A DNA stretch of 32,658 bases from Thermacetogenium sp. UBA5472 (GTDB lineage: Bacteria; Bacillota; DSM-12270; Thermacetogeniales; Thermacetogeniaceae). The position numbers were made by a program, and so were the translations under genes. Of the stretch, positions 6,931 to 15,319 are shown piece by piece; position 1 is the first letter of the stretch, and the number at the start of each line of letters is the position of its first letter. The notes below the pieces were generated by a model. The model did not search any database, was not told the DNA's origin, and worked only from the letters and a program-made list of their open reading frames with translations. Location: NCBI GenBank assembly GCA_002426495.1, contig DIQC01000055.1, forward strand, positions 1-32,658. Reading direction: 5' to 3'.

Positions 6931-8387
6931 AAATATTATTCGCATCTGCAGAAGTATCCCCCTTTGCGAAAACAGGCGGATTGGCTGATGTGGCGGGATC
7001 ACTGCCCAAGGCCTTAAAACGCCTAGGGCATGATGTTCGTATTGCTATGCCAAAATACAAATGGATCGATGAGGATGAATATCTGCTGGATTATCCCGTA
7101 GAAATGGATCATCACTTAGAAACAGGTATTGTAAAAAAGACAAAGCTGAAGGGAAATAATGTGGAAATACCTGTCTATTTGATGGAAAGCTACAAGTATT
7201 ATTACAGGGATAACCTTTATGGATATGATGATGAGGCAGAACGCTTTAACTTTTTCAGTAAAGCGGTACTCAATATGCTTCCACAGCTTGACTTCCAGCC
7301 CGATATCATACACTGCAATGACTGGCAGACCGGTATGATACCTTTGAGCTTAAAGACGAAATACGCCGAAGACCCTTTTTACAATAAAATCGCCACTCTG
7401 TTCACTATTCACAACTTGCAATATCAGGGAGTATTCCCCAAAGATACCCTGTGTTTGGTTGGCTTGAGTGATCAATATTTTAAACCTGAACTATTAGAGT
7501 TTTATGGCCAGATTAATTTTATGAAGGCAGGGCTTTTATTTGCAGACCTGCTCAATACTGTGAGTAAAAAATATGCCCTGGAGATTCAAACATCAGAATA
7601 TGGACAGGAGTTGGATGGGTTACTGAGAAAAAGAGCGCAGGATCTGTATGGTATTGTCAATGGAATTGATAATGATGTATTTGATCCGGAGGCTGATGAA
7701 TGCATTTATCACAATTACTCTCTAGCAACAATCAATGAAAAAAAGGAAAATAAAAAGGCACTACAGCAGGAGATGGGGCTTCCTGTCAACGATACACCAC
7801 TGCTCGGCTTGACTACCAGACTTGTTGATCAAAAAGGGCTTGACCTGGTTACTGAAATTTATGAAGAAATAATGGATCTCGGTGTGCAGTTTGTACTGCT
7901 GGGGAGTGGAGAGGATCACTACCAGAAAACATTCGCTGAACTGAAAATGAAATATCCACAACAGACTGCGGCAAATATCGGGTTTAATGCGGAATTAGCC
8001 CAGAAGATTTATGCTGGCTCTGATATCTTTTTAATGCCCTCTCGTTTTGAGCCCTGCGGCCTCAGTCAGATGATCAGTTTAAGGTATGGAACCATCCCCC
8101 TTGTTCGCTCTGTTGGCGGTTTAGCTGATACTATAGAGGATTATAATGAACAAAAAGATACAGGCAACGGCTTTGCGTTTAAAGAATATGATGCCCAGGA
8201 ATTACTCAACACGATTACACGAGCTGTGGGCATTTATAGCAACAATCAACAAGTATGGCAAAGCCTGATGGAAAGGGCGATGAAATATGATTTTTCCTGG
8301 GAGAGATCAGCCAAAGAATATGTAGATCTATATCAAAAGGCGCTGGGAAAAAAGTCTCGGTCAAATAATCAGCGTGCTGCCATATAA
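6912..8387 (+). CDS. glgA: Glycogen (starch) synthase, ADP-glucose type
   Basis: A 491-residue GT5-family glycogen synthase, which extends alpha-1,4-glucan chains from ADP-glucose in the cytoplasm. The N-terminal AEVSPFAKTGGLADV holds the KTGGL sugar-nucleotide loop at about residues 20-24. The C-terminal half has FEPCGLSQMISLRYGTIP with the conserved EPCGL, and GGLADTI. The start overlaps the end of galT, with AAAGGAGAG a few bases upstream, which points to translational coupling. No glgC, glgD, glgB or glgP is in the window. A strong terminator follows within 50 bases. The length is normal for the family and there is no sign of damage. Confidence 0.96.
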   Translation: MAAGSLKILFASAEVSPFAKTGGLADVAGSLPKALKRLGHDVRIAMPKYKWIDEDEYLLDYPVEMDHHLETGIVKKTKLKGNNVEIPVYLMESYKYYYRDNLYGYDDEAERFNFFSKAVLNMLPQLDFQPDIIHCNDWQTGMIPLSLKTKYAEDPFYNKIATLFTIHNLQYQGVFPKDTLCLVGLSDQYFKPELLEFYGQINFMKAGLLFADLLNTVSKKYALEIQTSEYGQELDGLLRKRAQDLYGIVNGIDNDVFDPEADECIYHNYSLATINEKKENKKALQQEMGLPVNDTPLLGLTTRLVDQKGLDLVTEIYEEIMDLGVQFVLLGSGEDHYQKTFAELKMKYPQQTAANIGFNAELAQKIYAGSDIFLMPSRFEPCGLSQMISLRYGTIPLVRSVGGLADTIEDYNEQKDTGNGFAFKEYDAQELLNTITRAVGIYSNNQQVWQSLMERAMKYDFSWERSAKEYVDLYQKALGKKSRSNNQRAAI

Positions 8388-8393
8388 AAAAAC

Positions 8394-8433
8394 AAAAAAC
8401 AGAGCAAAATAACAAAATATGCTCTGTTTTTTT
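8394..8433 (+). terminator. Rho-independent terminator after glgA
   Basis: ACAGAGCA (8399-8406) pairs perfectly with TGCTCTGT (8420-8427) across a 13-base A-rich loop. The stem is extended by A6 on the left and T7 on the right. The symmetrical A and T runs mean it could act in either direction, but only + strand genes lie nearby. Confidence 0.88.
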
Positions 8434-8501
8434 GTGCAAAAAAGGAATAGATGCCTCATCGATAGAAGGTAGCAGTAATATGCTAAGAAAGGAATAGAAC
8501 T

Positions 8502-9164
8502 TTGTCAGAAAATATTTTAGTCGTTCCTAATACTGCTGCTGTTAAAGAAAACACTAATTTTCAGGGGTTCCGGTCGAACAGTGATACAAGTCTATGGACT
8601 CAATTTGCTGCCGAAGGATTATTTATTGAACGGGATTTGGTGGAGTATGACACTCGTTACAGGCAATTGATCGTTTACTTGATACTGAGGCATGAGCAGG
8701 ATGTTTTTATTTATCAGAGGATCAAGGCAACCGGAGAGAAAAGGCTGCTTGACATGTATTCCTTTGGACTGGGTGGCCATATTAATCCTGAGACACGGGG
8801 ACGGTTCTCGCGTCTCACTCGGTTTGATAACCCGGTGTACACCAAGAGTTTTACTAAGTTGATCACTTCTAATCTGAAGCGGGAATTAAAAGAGGAAGTA
8901 TCCTTTCCGGGGCCATACTCCTATCACTTTCTTGGATTTCTCAATGATCGAGAAACTGGTGTGGGGATGTATCATATTGGTCTTGTTTTTCTTGTTTCCT
9001 GTCCATCTTCTCAGATAACTGTTAGGGAAAAGAACAAGATCCGGGGCAGATTGGTTCCGGTATCCCAATTGAAAGATTACCAGGATAAGCTGGAGAACTG
9101 GTCCAATTTACTGCTCCCACATATCCCGGAATTTTTTGATCTTAAAAGGAAAAAAGGGTTATAA
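8502..9164 (+). CDS. Nudix-type predicted phosphoesterase with an internal repeat insertion
   Basis: A 220-residue protein resembling the MutT-like predicted phosphoesterases of Firmicutes (the COG4112 type). The core reads SFGLGGHINPE and then, after a long gap, RELKEEV at residues 127-133. The glycine and glutamate of a Nudix box (G91, E97) and the REL.EE part are both present. They are about 22 residues further apart than in a canonical GX5EX7REUXEEXGU box. About ten of the extra residues (97-106) are encoded by a palindromic GGGGAC-core repeat at 8789-8817, read through in frame; part of the gap is probably native to this family. Substrate is unknown. The TTG start has AGAAAGGAA upstream. 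Activity may be altered by the insertion. Confidence 0.72.
   Translation: MSENILVVPNTAAVKENTNFQGFRSNSDTSLWTQFAAEGLFIERDLVEYDTRYRQLIVYLILRHEQDVFIYQRIKATGEKRLLDMYSFGLGGHINPETRGRFSRLTRFDNPVYTKSFTKLITSNLKRELKEEVSFPGPYSYHFLGFLNDRETGVGMYHIGLVFLVSCPSSQITVREKNKIRGRLVPVSQLKDYQDKLENWSNLLLPHIPEFFDLKRKKGL
8789..8817. repeat. Short palindromic repeat, GGGGAC-core family, copy B, inside a gene
   Basis: TGAGAC (8789-8794) is the exact inverse of GTCTCA (8812-8817). Between them lies the core GGGGACGGTTCTC (8797-8809), nearly the same as the core at 1182-1194. The element lies in the coding sequence between the two halves of a Nudix box and keeps the frame open, coding for ETRGRFSRL. Confidence 0.6.
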
Positions 9165-9165
9165 T
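9136..9165 (+). promoter_or_regulatory. Candidate promoter of the miaB-mutS-mutL-hfq operon
   Basis: TTGATC (9136-9141), an 18-base spacer and a perfect TATAAT (9160-9165) overlap the last codons and stop of the Nudix gene. The start point would fall near 9172, in the middle of two tandem AGTCGTT copies (9166-9172 and 9173-9179). Confidence 0.5.
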
Positions 9166-9197
9166 AGTCGTTAGTCGTTGGAAACGAGGGAGCAATC

Positions 9198-10562
9198 ATG
9201 GAAGCACAGAGTAAATTTCACATTTGGACATCAGGATGTCAGATGAATGAGCATGACAGTGAAATAATGCACGCTCTATTAGAAAAAGAAGGTTATGCTT
9301 GGACTTCTGATCCAGAGGCTGCGGATATCATCATCCTCAATACCTGTTCAGTTAGGAAGACAGCCGAACAGAAAGCACTTGGTTTTTTGGGAAATCTGAA
9401 ATTCCGCAAAAAAAGTGATACCGGCCTGGTGGTTGCAGTGGGTGGGTGCTTGACACAGAACCCAGAGGTAAGAGAATTTTTACTAAATGCTCCATTTGTC
9501 AATGTTGTCTTTGGAACTCGCAATTTTCATCGATTACCAGAGCTTTTACAGCAAGTCCGGCAGCAAAAGAAACAGGTTGTTGCTGATGAAAAGGAAGATC
9601 TCTCCGGAACACTTCCCGCATATCGCATAGATTCTGTGAAAGCATATGTAACCATCATGTATGGCTGCAACAACTTCTGCTCTTACTGCATAGTTCCCTA
9701 TACTCGAGGAAGAGAGAAGAGCCGCCTGCCTGAGGAAGTTCATGAAGAGGTAGCTGAACTAGTGGCTGCAGGTTATGAGGAGGTCATGCTACTCGGGCAG
9801 AATGTCAACTCCTATGGGAGAGGGCTGGACAGAGATGTGAACTTTGCCAGGCTTTTGCAGCAATTGGATGGGATACCCGATCTGGCAAGGATCAGGTATA
9901 TGACATCCCACCCCAGGGACTTTACTGATGAATTAATTGAGACTATTGCCTCATCCAGCAAGGTCTGTGAGCATTTTCACCTTCCTATACAGTCGGGAAG
10001 TGATCGGATCTTAAAATTGATGAACAGAGGCTATACCAAAGAAAGATATATCGAGCTGACGGAAAAAATCCGCAAGAGAATTCCAGCATCGAGTATCACC
10101 ACCGATATCATCGTTGGATTTCCCGGAGAGACTGAGGATGATTTCCAGGACACACTGGATCTGATGAAACAGGTCAAGTTTGATGCCGCCTTTACATTTT
10201 TGTACTCCCCTCGTCAAGGAACAAAGGCAGAAAAGATGGGGGAACAAATTTCCCAGGACATTAAAAAGGATAGAATGGCCAGGTTGACAGGTATGCAAAA
10301 TAAGATCACCCTGGATCATAACCAGGCTTTAGAAAATAAAGTCGTAGAGGTTCTTGTGGAAGGAAGGAGCAAAAGGGTTCCCGAACGATGGAGCGGTCGG
10401 ACGAGAACCAATAAAATCGTTGTTTTTGATGAGCCAGAAGAACTTGTTTTAACAGGTAAACTTGTGGATGTTCAGATTACCTGTGCCCGGACATGGAACC
10501 TGGCAGGTACTTTAAATAACGTGCATGAGAAAGAGGAATCTGTTCCTCTTTCTAGAAATTGA
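9198..10562 (+). CDS. miaB: tRNA-2-methylthio-N6-dimethylallyladenosine synthase
   Basis: A 454-residue radical-SAM methylthiotransferase that adds the 2-methylthio group to i6A at position 37 of tRNAs reading UNN codons. The N-terminal UPF0004 domain carries three cluster cysteines, in TSGCQMNEHDS (C14), NTCSVR and GGCLTQ. The radical SAM triad is C157, C161 and C164 in CNNFCSYCIVPYTRG. A TRAM domain closes the protein, and SGRTRTNKIV fits it. Length is normal. It is the first gene of the putative operon, and miaA, which makes the i6A substrate, lies at its other end. The ATG has GAGGGA 6 bases upstream. Confidence 0.96.
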   Translation: MEAQSKFHIWTSGCQMNEHDSEIMHALLEKEGYAWTSDPEAADIIILNTCSVRKTAEQKALGFLGNLKFRKKSDTGLVVAVGGCLTQNPEVREFLLNAPFVNVVFGTRNFHRLPELLQQVRQQKKQVVADEKEDLSGTLPAYRIDSVKAYVTIMYGCNNFCSYCIVPYTRGREKSRLPEEVHEEVAELVAAGYEEVMLLGQNVNSYGRGLDRDVNFARLLQQLDGIPDLARIRYMTSHPRDFTDELIETIASSSKVCEHFHLPIQSGSDRILKLMNRGYTKERYIELTEKIRKRIPASSITTDIIVGFPGETEDDFQDTLDLMKQVKFDAAFTFLYSPRQGTKAEKMGEQISQDIKKDRMARLTGMQNKITLDHNQALENKVVEVLVEGRSKRVPERWSGRTRTNKIVVFDEPEELVLTGKLVDVQITCARTWNLAGTLNNVHEKEESVPLSRN

Positions 10563-10600
10563 AATTAATGATTAAAAAACAATAGGAGGTGCAAGTACAA

Positions 10601-10972
10601 GTGTCAGTTACAGAGAAAGCACAGGAACTTGGTTTTGCCTTGCGGGAAACTAATGAAGCAAAACAACTGCAGGTTGCAGAAATGGATTTGGACAATGACA
10701 ATACATCACGTCAGTTGATCGAAGAGTTTCAACAGCTGTTTCAAAAACTCCAAAAAGCACAGGAAGACGGAAAAGATATCGCTCAAAATGAATTGGATGA
10801 ATTCAATGCGCTGCAGGAGAAAGTGAAAGCTGACAACATTATTCAGAACTACTTTGCTGCACAACAGCGCTTTAATCAGCTGTTGCAGGAGGCCAACAAC
10901 GTCATCAATCAGGTCCTAAGGGGAGAATCCTGTTCTACGGATTGTTGTGATGGCTGCTCAGGCTGCTCGTAA
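10601..10972 (+). CDS. ymcA: YlbF/YmcA family protein (RicA-like) with cysteine-rich tail
   Basis: A 123-residue helical protein of the YlbF/YmcA family. In Bacillus subtilis YmcA, YlbF and YaaT form an iron-sulfur complex that helps RNase Y mature operon mRNAs and affects sporulation and competence. The position between miaB and mutS matches ymcA there. The body is a charged helical stretch (EKAQELGFALRETNEAK onward) and the C-terminus ends in a tight CSTDCCDGCSGCS, six cysteines in 13 residues, suited to binding a cluster or metal. The GTG at 10601 is preferred: AGGAGGT at 10584-10590 lies 10 bases upstream, whereas an in-frame GTG at 10589 overlaps that site. The choice between YmcA and YlbF rests mainly on gene order. 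Confidence 0.8.
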   Translation: MSVTEKAQELGFALRETNEAKQLQVAEMDLDNDNTSRQLIEEFQQLFQKLQKAQEDGKDIAQNELDEFNALQEKVKADNIIQNYFAAQQRFNQLLQEANNVINQVLRGESCSTDCCDGCSGCS

Positions 10973-10994
10973 ATTGATCCTGGAGTGACCGGCA

Positions 10995-13607
10995 GTGGCT
11001 AAAGAAACTCCTTTGATGACCCAGTACCTAGCGATAAAGAGTGAGTATCCGGGCTGCCTGCTCTTTTATCGCTTGGGTGATTTTTATGAGCTTTTCGGTG
11101 ACGATGCCAAAAAGGCCGCTAAAGAGCTGGATATAGTATTGACCAGCCGCGGCACAGGTAATAACAATAAAACGCCAATGTGTGGTGTGCCCTACCATGC
11201 GGCAGAAAACTATCTCAATCGATTGCTAGAAAAAGGCTACAAAGTGGCCATCTGTGAACAGTTAGAAGAAGCCAAAGCATCTAAAGGGATTGTTAAGCGT
11301 GATGTGGTGCGGGTAGTGACCCCTGGCACTATTTTAAATTCGGCATATCTGGATAAGGCAAAAAACAATTACATACTCTCTCTTTTCCATAAGCAGGATA
11401 ATGTTGGCTGTGCCTGGAGTGATATCAGCACAGGCGAGTTTCAGGTTGCCCAATTTTCTGTAAAAGATCAATCCGGACACCTGGTAGATCTGATCAACCG
11501 GCTACAGCCTGCGGAATTTATTTATAAATCAGGTCAGCTGCCCCTTATTAAATCTATATTAGAAAACTGTTGGGAAGCTCAAAACATAATCTCTACTGAG
11601 GTAAACCAGGATACATCTATTGAGCTTATTGAGAGACAGTTCGGCCAGGAATATTTGGTTGGTCTGAATAGGGAAAACCTGAAAGAGGGATTAGCTGCTG
11701 GGGTTAATCTGCTCAGTTACCTTCAAGAAACGCAAAAAAATGAAAACCTGCCTTTTAGTAAAATGGATGTTTTTATGCCTGGGAATCATATGTATCTTGA
11801 TGCTATGACCATCAGAAATCTTGAACTTTTTAAGACCTTACGGGAGGGTAAAAAAGAAGGCAGCCTTTTTTGGGCCTTGGAGCGTACTTTAACCGGGATG
11901 GGCACACGCCTGCTGCGGAAATGGCTGCAGCTGCCTCTTCAGGATATGGAGGCGATCAAAGCCAGGCAGGATTCAGTAGAAGAATTGAAAGATACTTTCT
12001 TTTTACGCCAGGATTTGCGTGAACAACTAAGCAAAATTTATGATTTGGAGCGAATCATCAGCAGGATTGAATGGTTGGTAGCTAAACCGCGGGATTTAAT
12101 AGCTTTGTCCAATTCTCTGGCTGCGATTCCCTTGATCAAAGATATTTTTAAAAAGGCCAAATGCCAGCATCTCCGAGGGTTGGGGGAGTCCCTTGACCCC
12201 ATCAGTGAATTAAAGGACATGATCCAGCAGGCCATCAATGATCATCCTCCGGATAACTTAAGCAATGGTGGAATTATCAAGGATGGATATGACCCAAAAG
12301 TCGATCAAATACGTGAAATCATCGAAGATGGAGAAACCTGGATCAAGAATCTGGAGAGTGAAGAGCGGGCTCGTACCGGAATTAAATCATTAAAAATAAG
12401 TTTCAATAAAGTGTTTGGCTATTATATAGAAATCACCAAGCCAAATCTTTCTCTTGTGCCTGAGAATTATATCAGAAAACAGACACTGACTCAGTGTGAG
12501 CGATTTATAACACCCGAATTAAAGGAACAGGAAGAGCTCTTTGTCGGGGCTACAGATCGCTTGCAGGAATTAGAGTATCAGTTATTTTGTGATATCCGCA
12601 AGCAGGCCAAGGAAATGTCCGTCCTGGTGCGTCAAAATGCGCGGCTGATTGCGCAGATTGACTGTCTGGCATCATTTGCGGAGACTGCAGCTCTCTATAG
12701 CTATGTCAAGCCAGAGCTTAATAATGAGGGCAGCATCAACATTAAAAATGGACGCCACCCCATATTGGAACAACTTCTACCGGAAGGCTCTTATATTCCC
12801 AATGATCTGCGTATCGGAGAAGAAGACAACAGGATTCATATTTTGACCGGTCCTAATATGGCAGGCAAATCCACATATATGCGTCAGATGGCCACATTGG
12901 TCTTAATGGCCCAATGCGGGTCATTCATCCCTGCGGAAAAAGCTGAAATCGGTATCGCTGACAGGGTTTTTGTTCGTGCCGGTTCGATGGATGACTTGGG
13001 CAAGGGACAGAGTACCTTTATGATGGAGATGAATGAGGTTTCCTATATTATTAACCATGCTACAAAGGACAGTTTTATCGTCCTTGACGAGATAGGACGG
13101 GGCACAGGTACAACTGACGGCTTAGGGATAGCCTGGGCGCTTGTGGAATACTTCCATGATCAAATAGGGCCCAGATTGATTTTTGCCACTCATTATCATC
13201 AACTGACACAACTGGCAGAACAGTTTACAGGGGTCGCTAATTATTCAGTGGCTGTGGCAGAGAAGGGGAGAGAGATCACCTTTTTGCATAAGGTTGTGCC
13301 TGGCGGCACAAATAAAAGCTATGGTATCCAAGTGGCACAACTGGCTAATTTACCTCAGGATGTAATTGAACGGGCCTACGATGTAGCCGCAGAGATGGAG
13401 GTTGGTGAGAAAAAGAGAGAGCCTCAGTCACCTGTTCAATTGGTGCTCTTCGATGATAAAAGTATGATAATACAGGAACTAGAAAGCCTAAATTTGGTCC
13501 AGATGACACCGTTAGAGGCCTTGAATACTATTTCATCCTGGCAGCAGCGTCTGTTACAGTCAGGGGAAAGTGCTTCTTCTAGGCCCAAACGGCATGGTCA
13601 AAGATAA
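10995..13607 (+). CDS. mutS: DNA mismatch repair protein MutS
   Basis: An 870-residue, full-length MutS, which recognises mispairs as a dimer and signals through ATP to MutL. The N-terminal domain has LFYRLGDFYELF, with the mismatch-stacking F-Y-E. The core and clamp domains follow. The ATPase has Walker A GPNMAGKST at about 619-627, Walker B with D698 and E699 in IVLDEIGRGT, and the ATHYHQL signature. The GTG start has GGAGTG 7 bases upstream. It follows the ymcA-like gene by 22 bases and is followed 26 bases later by the hydantoinase-type gene, so mutS and mutL are separated by two unrelated genes. Confidence 0.97.
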   Translation: MAKETPLMTQYLAIKSEYPGCLLFYRLGDFYELFGDDAKKAAKELDIVLTSRGTGNNNKTPMCGVPYHAAENYLNRLLEKGYKVAICEQLEEAKASKGIVKRDVVRVVTPGTILNSAYLDKAKNNYILSLFHKQDNVGCAWSDISTGEFQVAQFSVKDQSGHLVDLINRLQPAEFIYKSGQLPLIKSILENCWEAQNIISTEVNQDTSIELIERQFGQEYLVGLNRENLKEGLAAGVNLLSYLQETQKNENLPFSKMDVFMPGNHMYLDAMTIRNLELFKTLREGKKEGSLFWALERTLTGMGTRLLRKWLQLPLQDMEAIKARQDSVEELKDTFFLRQDLREQLSKIYDLERIISRIEWLVAKPRDLIALSNSLAAIPLIKDIFKKAKCQHLRGLGESLDPISELKDMIQQAINDHPPDNLSNGGIIKDGYDPKVDQIREIIEDGETWIKNLESEERARTGIKSLKISFNKVFGYYIEITKPNLSLVPENYIRKQTLTQCERFITPELKEQEELFVGATDRLQELEYQLFCDIRKQAKEMSVLVRQNARLIAQIDCLASFAETAALYSYVKPELNNEGSINIKNGRHPILEQLLPEGSYIPNDLRIGEEDNRIHILTGPNMAGKSTYMRQMATLVLMAQCGSFIPAEKAEIGIADRVFVRAGSMDDLGKGQSTFMMEMNEVSYIINHATKDSFIVLDEIGRGTGTTDGLGIAWALVEYFHDQIGPRLIFATHYHQLTQLAEQFTGVANYSVAVAEKGREITFLHKVVPGGTNKSYGIQVAQLANLPQDVIERAYDVAAEMEVGEKKREPQSPVQLVLFDDKSMIIQELESLNLVQMTPLEALNTISSWQQRLLQSGESASSRPKRHGQR

Positions 13608-13633
13608 GGTCGTTACAGGAAGGTGATTGCTGT

Positions 13634-15319
13634 ATGCTTATAGGTCTTGATGTAGGAGGTACCTATACAGATGCCGTTTTGATGGATGACAGAAGAGTAG
13701 TAAAAAAGATGAAGGTGCCTACACAAAATGAGAATCTCTTGAATTCTTTACTCGCTGCCCTGGATCCTTTGCTGGATGCAGTAGAGGAAGTACAGGATGA
13801 TGAGCTGGACAGGATTGTACTGAGTACAACCCTGATCACAAATTTAATCGCTACGAAACAAGTGGATGCTACAGCTCTGGTGATCATACCTGGGCCAGGT
13901 TTGAACCCACAGCTGTATGATTATAGGGTACCAGATACCTTCTTATTGTCCGGAGCTATCGACTTCCGGGGCAGGGAAATCTGGGGCATTGATGAACAAG
14001 AAATCAAAGCCTGTGCTCAAAAGATTCAAGAATCAGGGATTATGCGGGTTGCAGTTGTGGGAAAGTTTTCTCAGCGAAACAATAAACATGAGAAACTTGT
14101 GGCTTCATATCTTCAGGAAAACATTCCAGGTTTAACTGTGGCTATGGGTCACCAGATAACCGGTCGCTTGAATTTTCCACGCAGGGTATACACCACACTG
14201 CTGACCCTGGCAACACAGCACAGGTTTGATACCTTTTATTCTGAGGTGCGGGAACTTCTTGAACAGAGAGGTATTGCTGCCCCACTCTATATTTTAAAGG
14301 CTGATGGGGGCACATTATCCTTTAGCAGTTCTGTGTTAAAACCTGTGGAAACTATCTTCTCCGGCCCAGCTGCCAGTACACTTGGTGCCTTAGCTCTTAC
14401 CCCAAAAGGAAAAACTTCGGTTGTAGTGGATATCGGTGGAACCACCACAGACCTGGCTCTTATTCTTTCCGGCGAGCCTTTGCTGGCCTCTAAGGGTGCG
14501 TGTATCGATGAGATGCTTACACATGTCAGAGCCTTTGCTACCAGTTCTGCCGCCGTTGGCGGTGATAGCTGTTTAATGGTTGAGGATGGCATTTTGCAGA
14601 TCATGCCTTATCGAGAGGGACCTGCTTATTGCATGGGAGGTCCATCCCCCACACCGACAGATGCTATGCGGGCCCTGGATCTGGTGGAGATCGGGGAAGA
14701 GAGACAAGCTGTCCGGGCTATGGAGATGTTAGGCAAGGAACTAGGAATGGCGCCACAGCAGACAGCGAAACTGGTTTTAGAAAAGACAGTGCAGCGCATT
14801 GTTGCTGAAATTGAGGCTATGTTCATTTCCTGGGAGCAGGAACCAGCTTACCGCATCTGGGAAATGGAGCAGCGAAAAAAAATACGTCCTCAGAATCTTG
14901 TGGGGATCGGAGCGGCATCACCTGCCTTGCTGCCTCTATTAGGGGAGGAGATGGGATGTAGTGCTCTGATACCGGCTGATGCCGATGTGGCTAATGCCAT
15001 CGGTGCGGCTCTCGCCAAAGTAAATCTGCGTCTGACCTTTCACTTTGATACAGATAGGAAATTCTATTCTATCGAAGAAAACGGGGTGCAGGAAAAACTA
15101 AAAGGAGTCTCATCACTTGCTGATGCGGAAAGCTTTTCACTGACCAGGCTCCAAGAGGAAGGAAATAAGATGGGCATTCCCGGGCAAGAAGAACCTGAGC
15201 TTGTGTACAGCGAACTCTTTAATATGGTACGGGGTTGGAGAACTGAGGGGCGCTTAATCGATGTCTGTGTACAGTTTCCCACAGGAATCCTTGAGTTTCA
15301 GGAAGGAGGTGTTCGCTGA
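13634..15319 (+). CDS. Hydantoinase/oxoprolinase (HyuA-like) family protein
   Basis: A 561-residue protein of the hydantoinase A/5-oxoprolinase ATPase family. The N-terminal domain starts LIGLDVGGTYTDAVL, an ASKHA-type phosphate-binding loop; residues about 80-180 are the N-terminal hydantoinase domain. The catalytic domain contains LKADGGTLSF, FSGPAAST and a second loop, VVDIGGTTTDLAL. Characterised relatives use ATP to open cyclic amides such as N-methylhydantoin or 5-oxoproline, or act in acetone carboxylation, usually with a HyuB partner. No HyuB is here and the protein is shorter than typical HyuA (about 690 residues), so substrate is unknown. AGGAAGGTGAT precedes the ATG. It is joined to the next gene by a TGATG overlap and lies inside the mutS-mutL operon. 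Confidence 0.82.
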   Translation: MLIGLDVGGTYTDAVLMDDRRVVKKMKVPTQNENLLNSLLAALDPLLDAVEEVQDDELDRIVLSTTLITNLIATKQVDATALVIIPGPGLNPQLYDYRVPDTFLLSGAIDFRGREIWGIDEQEIKACAQKIQESGIMRVAVVGKFSQRNNKHEKLVASYLQENIPGLTVAMGHQITGRLNFPRRVYTTLLTLATQHRFDTFYSEVRELLEQRGIAAPLYILKADGGTLSFSSSVLKPVETIFSGPAASTLGALALTPKGKTSVVVDIGGTTTDLALILSGEPLLASKGACIDEMLTHVRAFATSSAAVGGDSCLMVEDGILQIMPYREGPAYCMGGPSPTPTDAMRALDLVEIGEERQAVRAMEMLGKELGMAPQQTAKLVLEKTVQRIVAEIEAMFISWEQEPAYRIWEMEQRKKIRPQNLVGIGAASPALLPLLGEEMGCSALIPADADVANAIGAALAKVNLRLTFHFDTDRKFYSIEENGVQEKLKGVSSLADAESFSLTRLQEEGNKMGIPGQEEPELVYSELFNMVRGWRTEGRLIDVCVQFPTGILEFQEGGVR

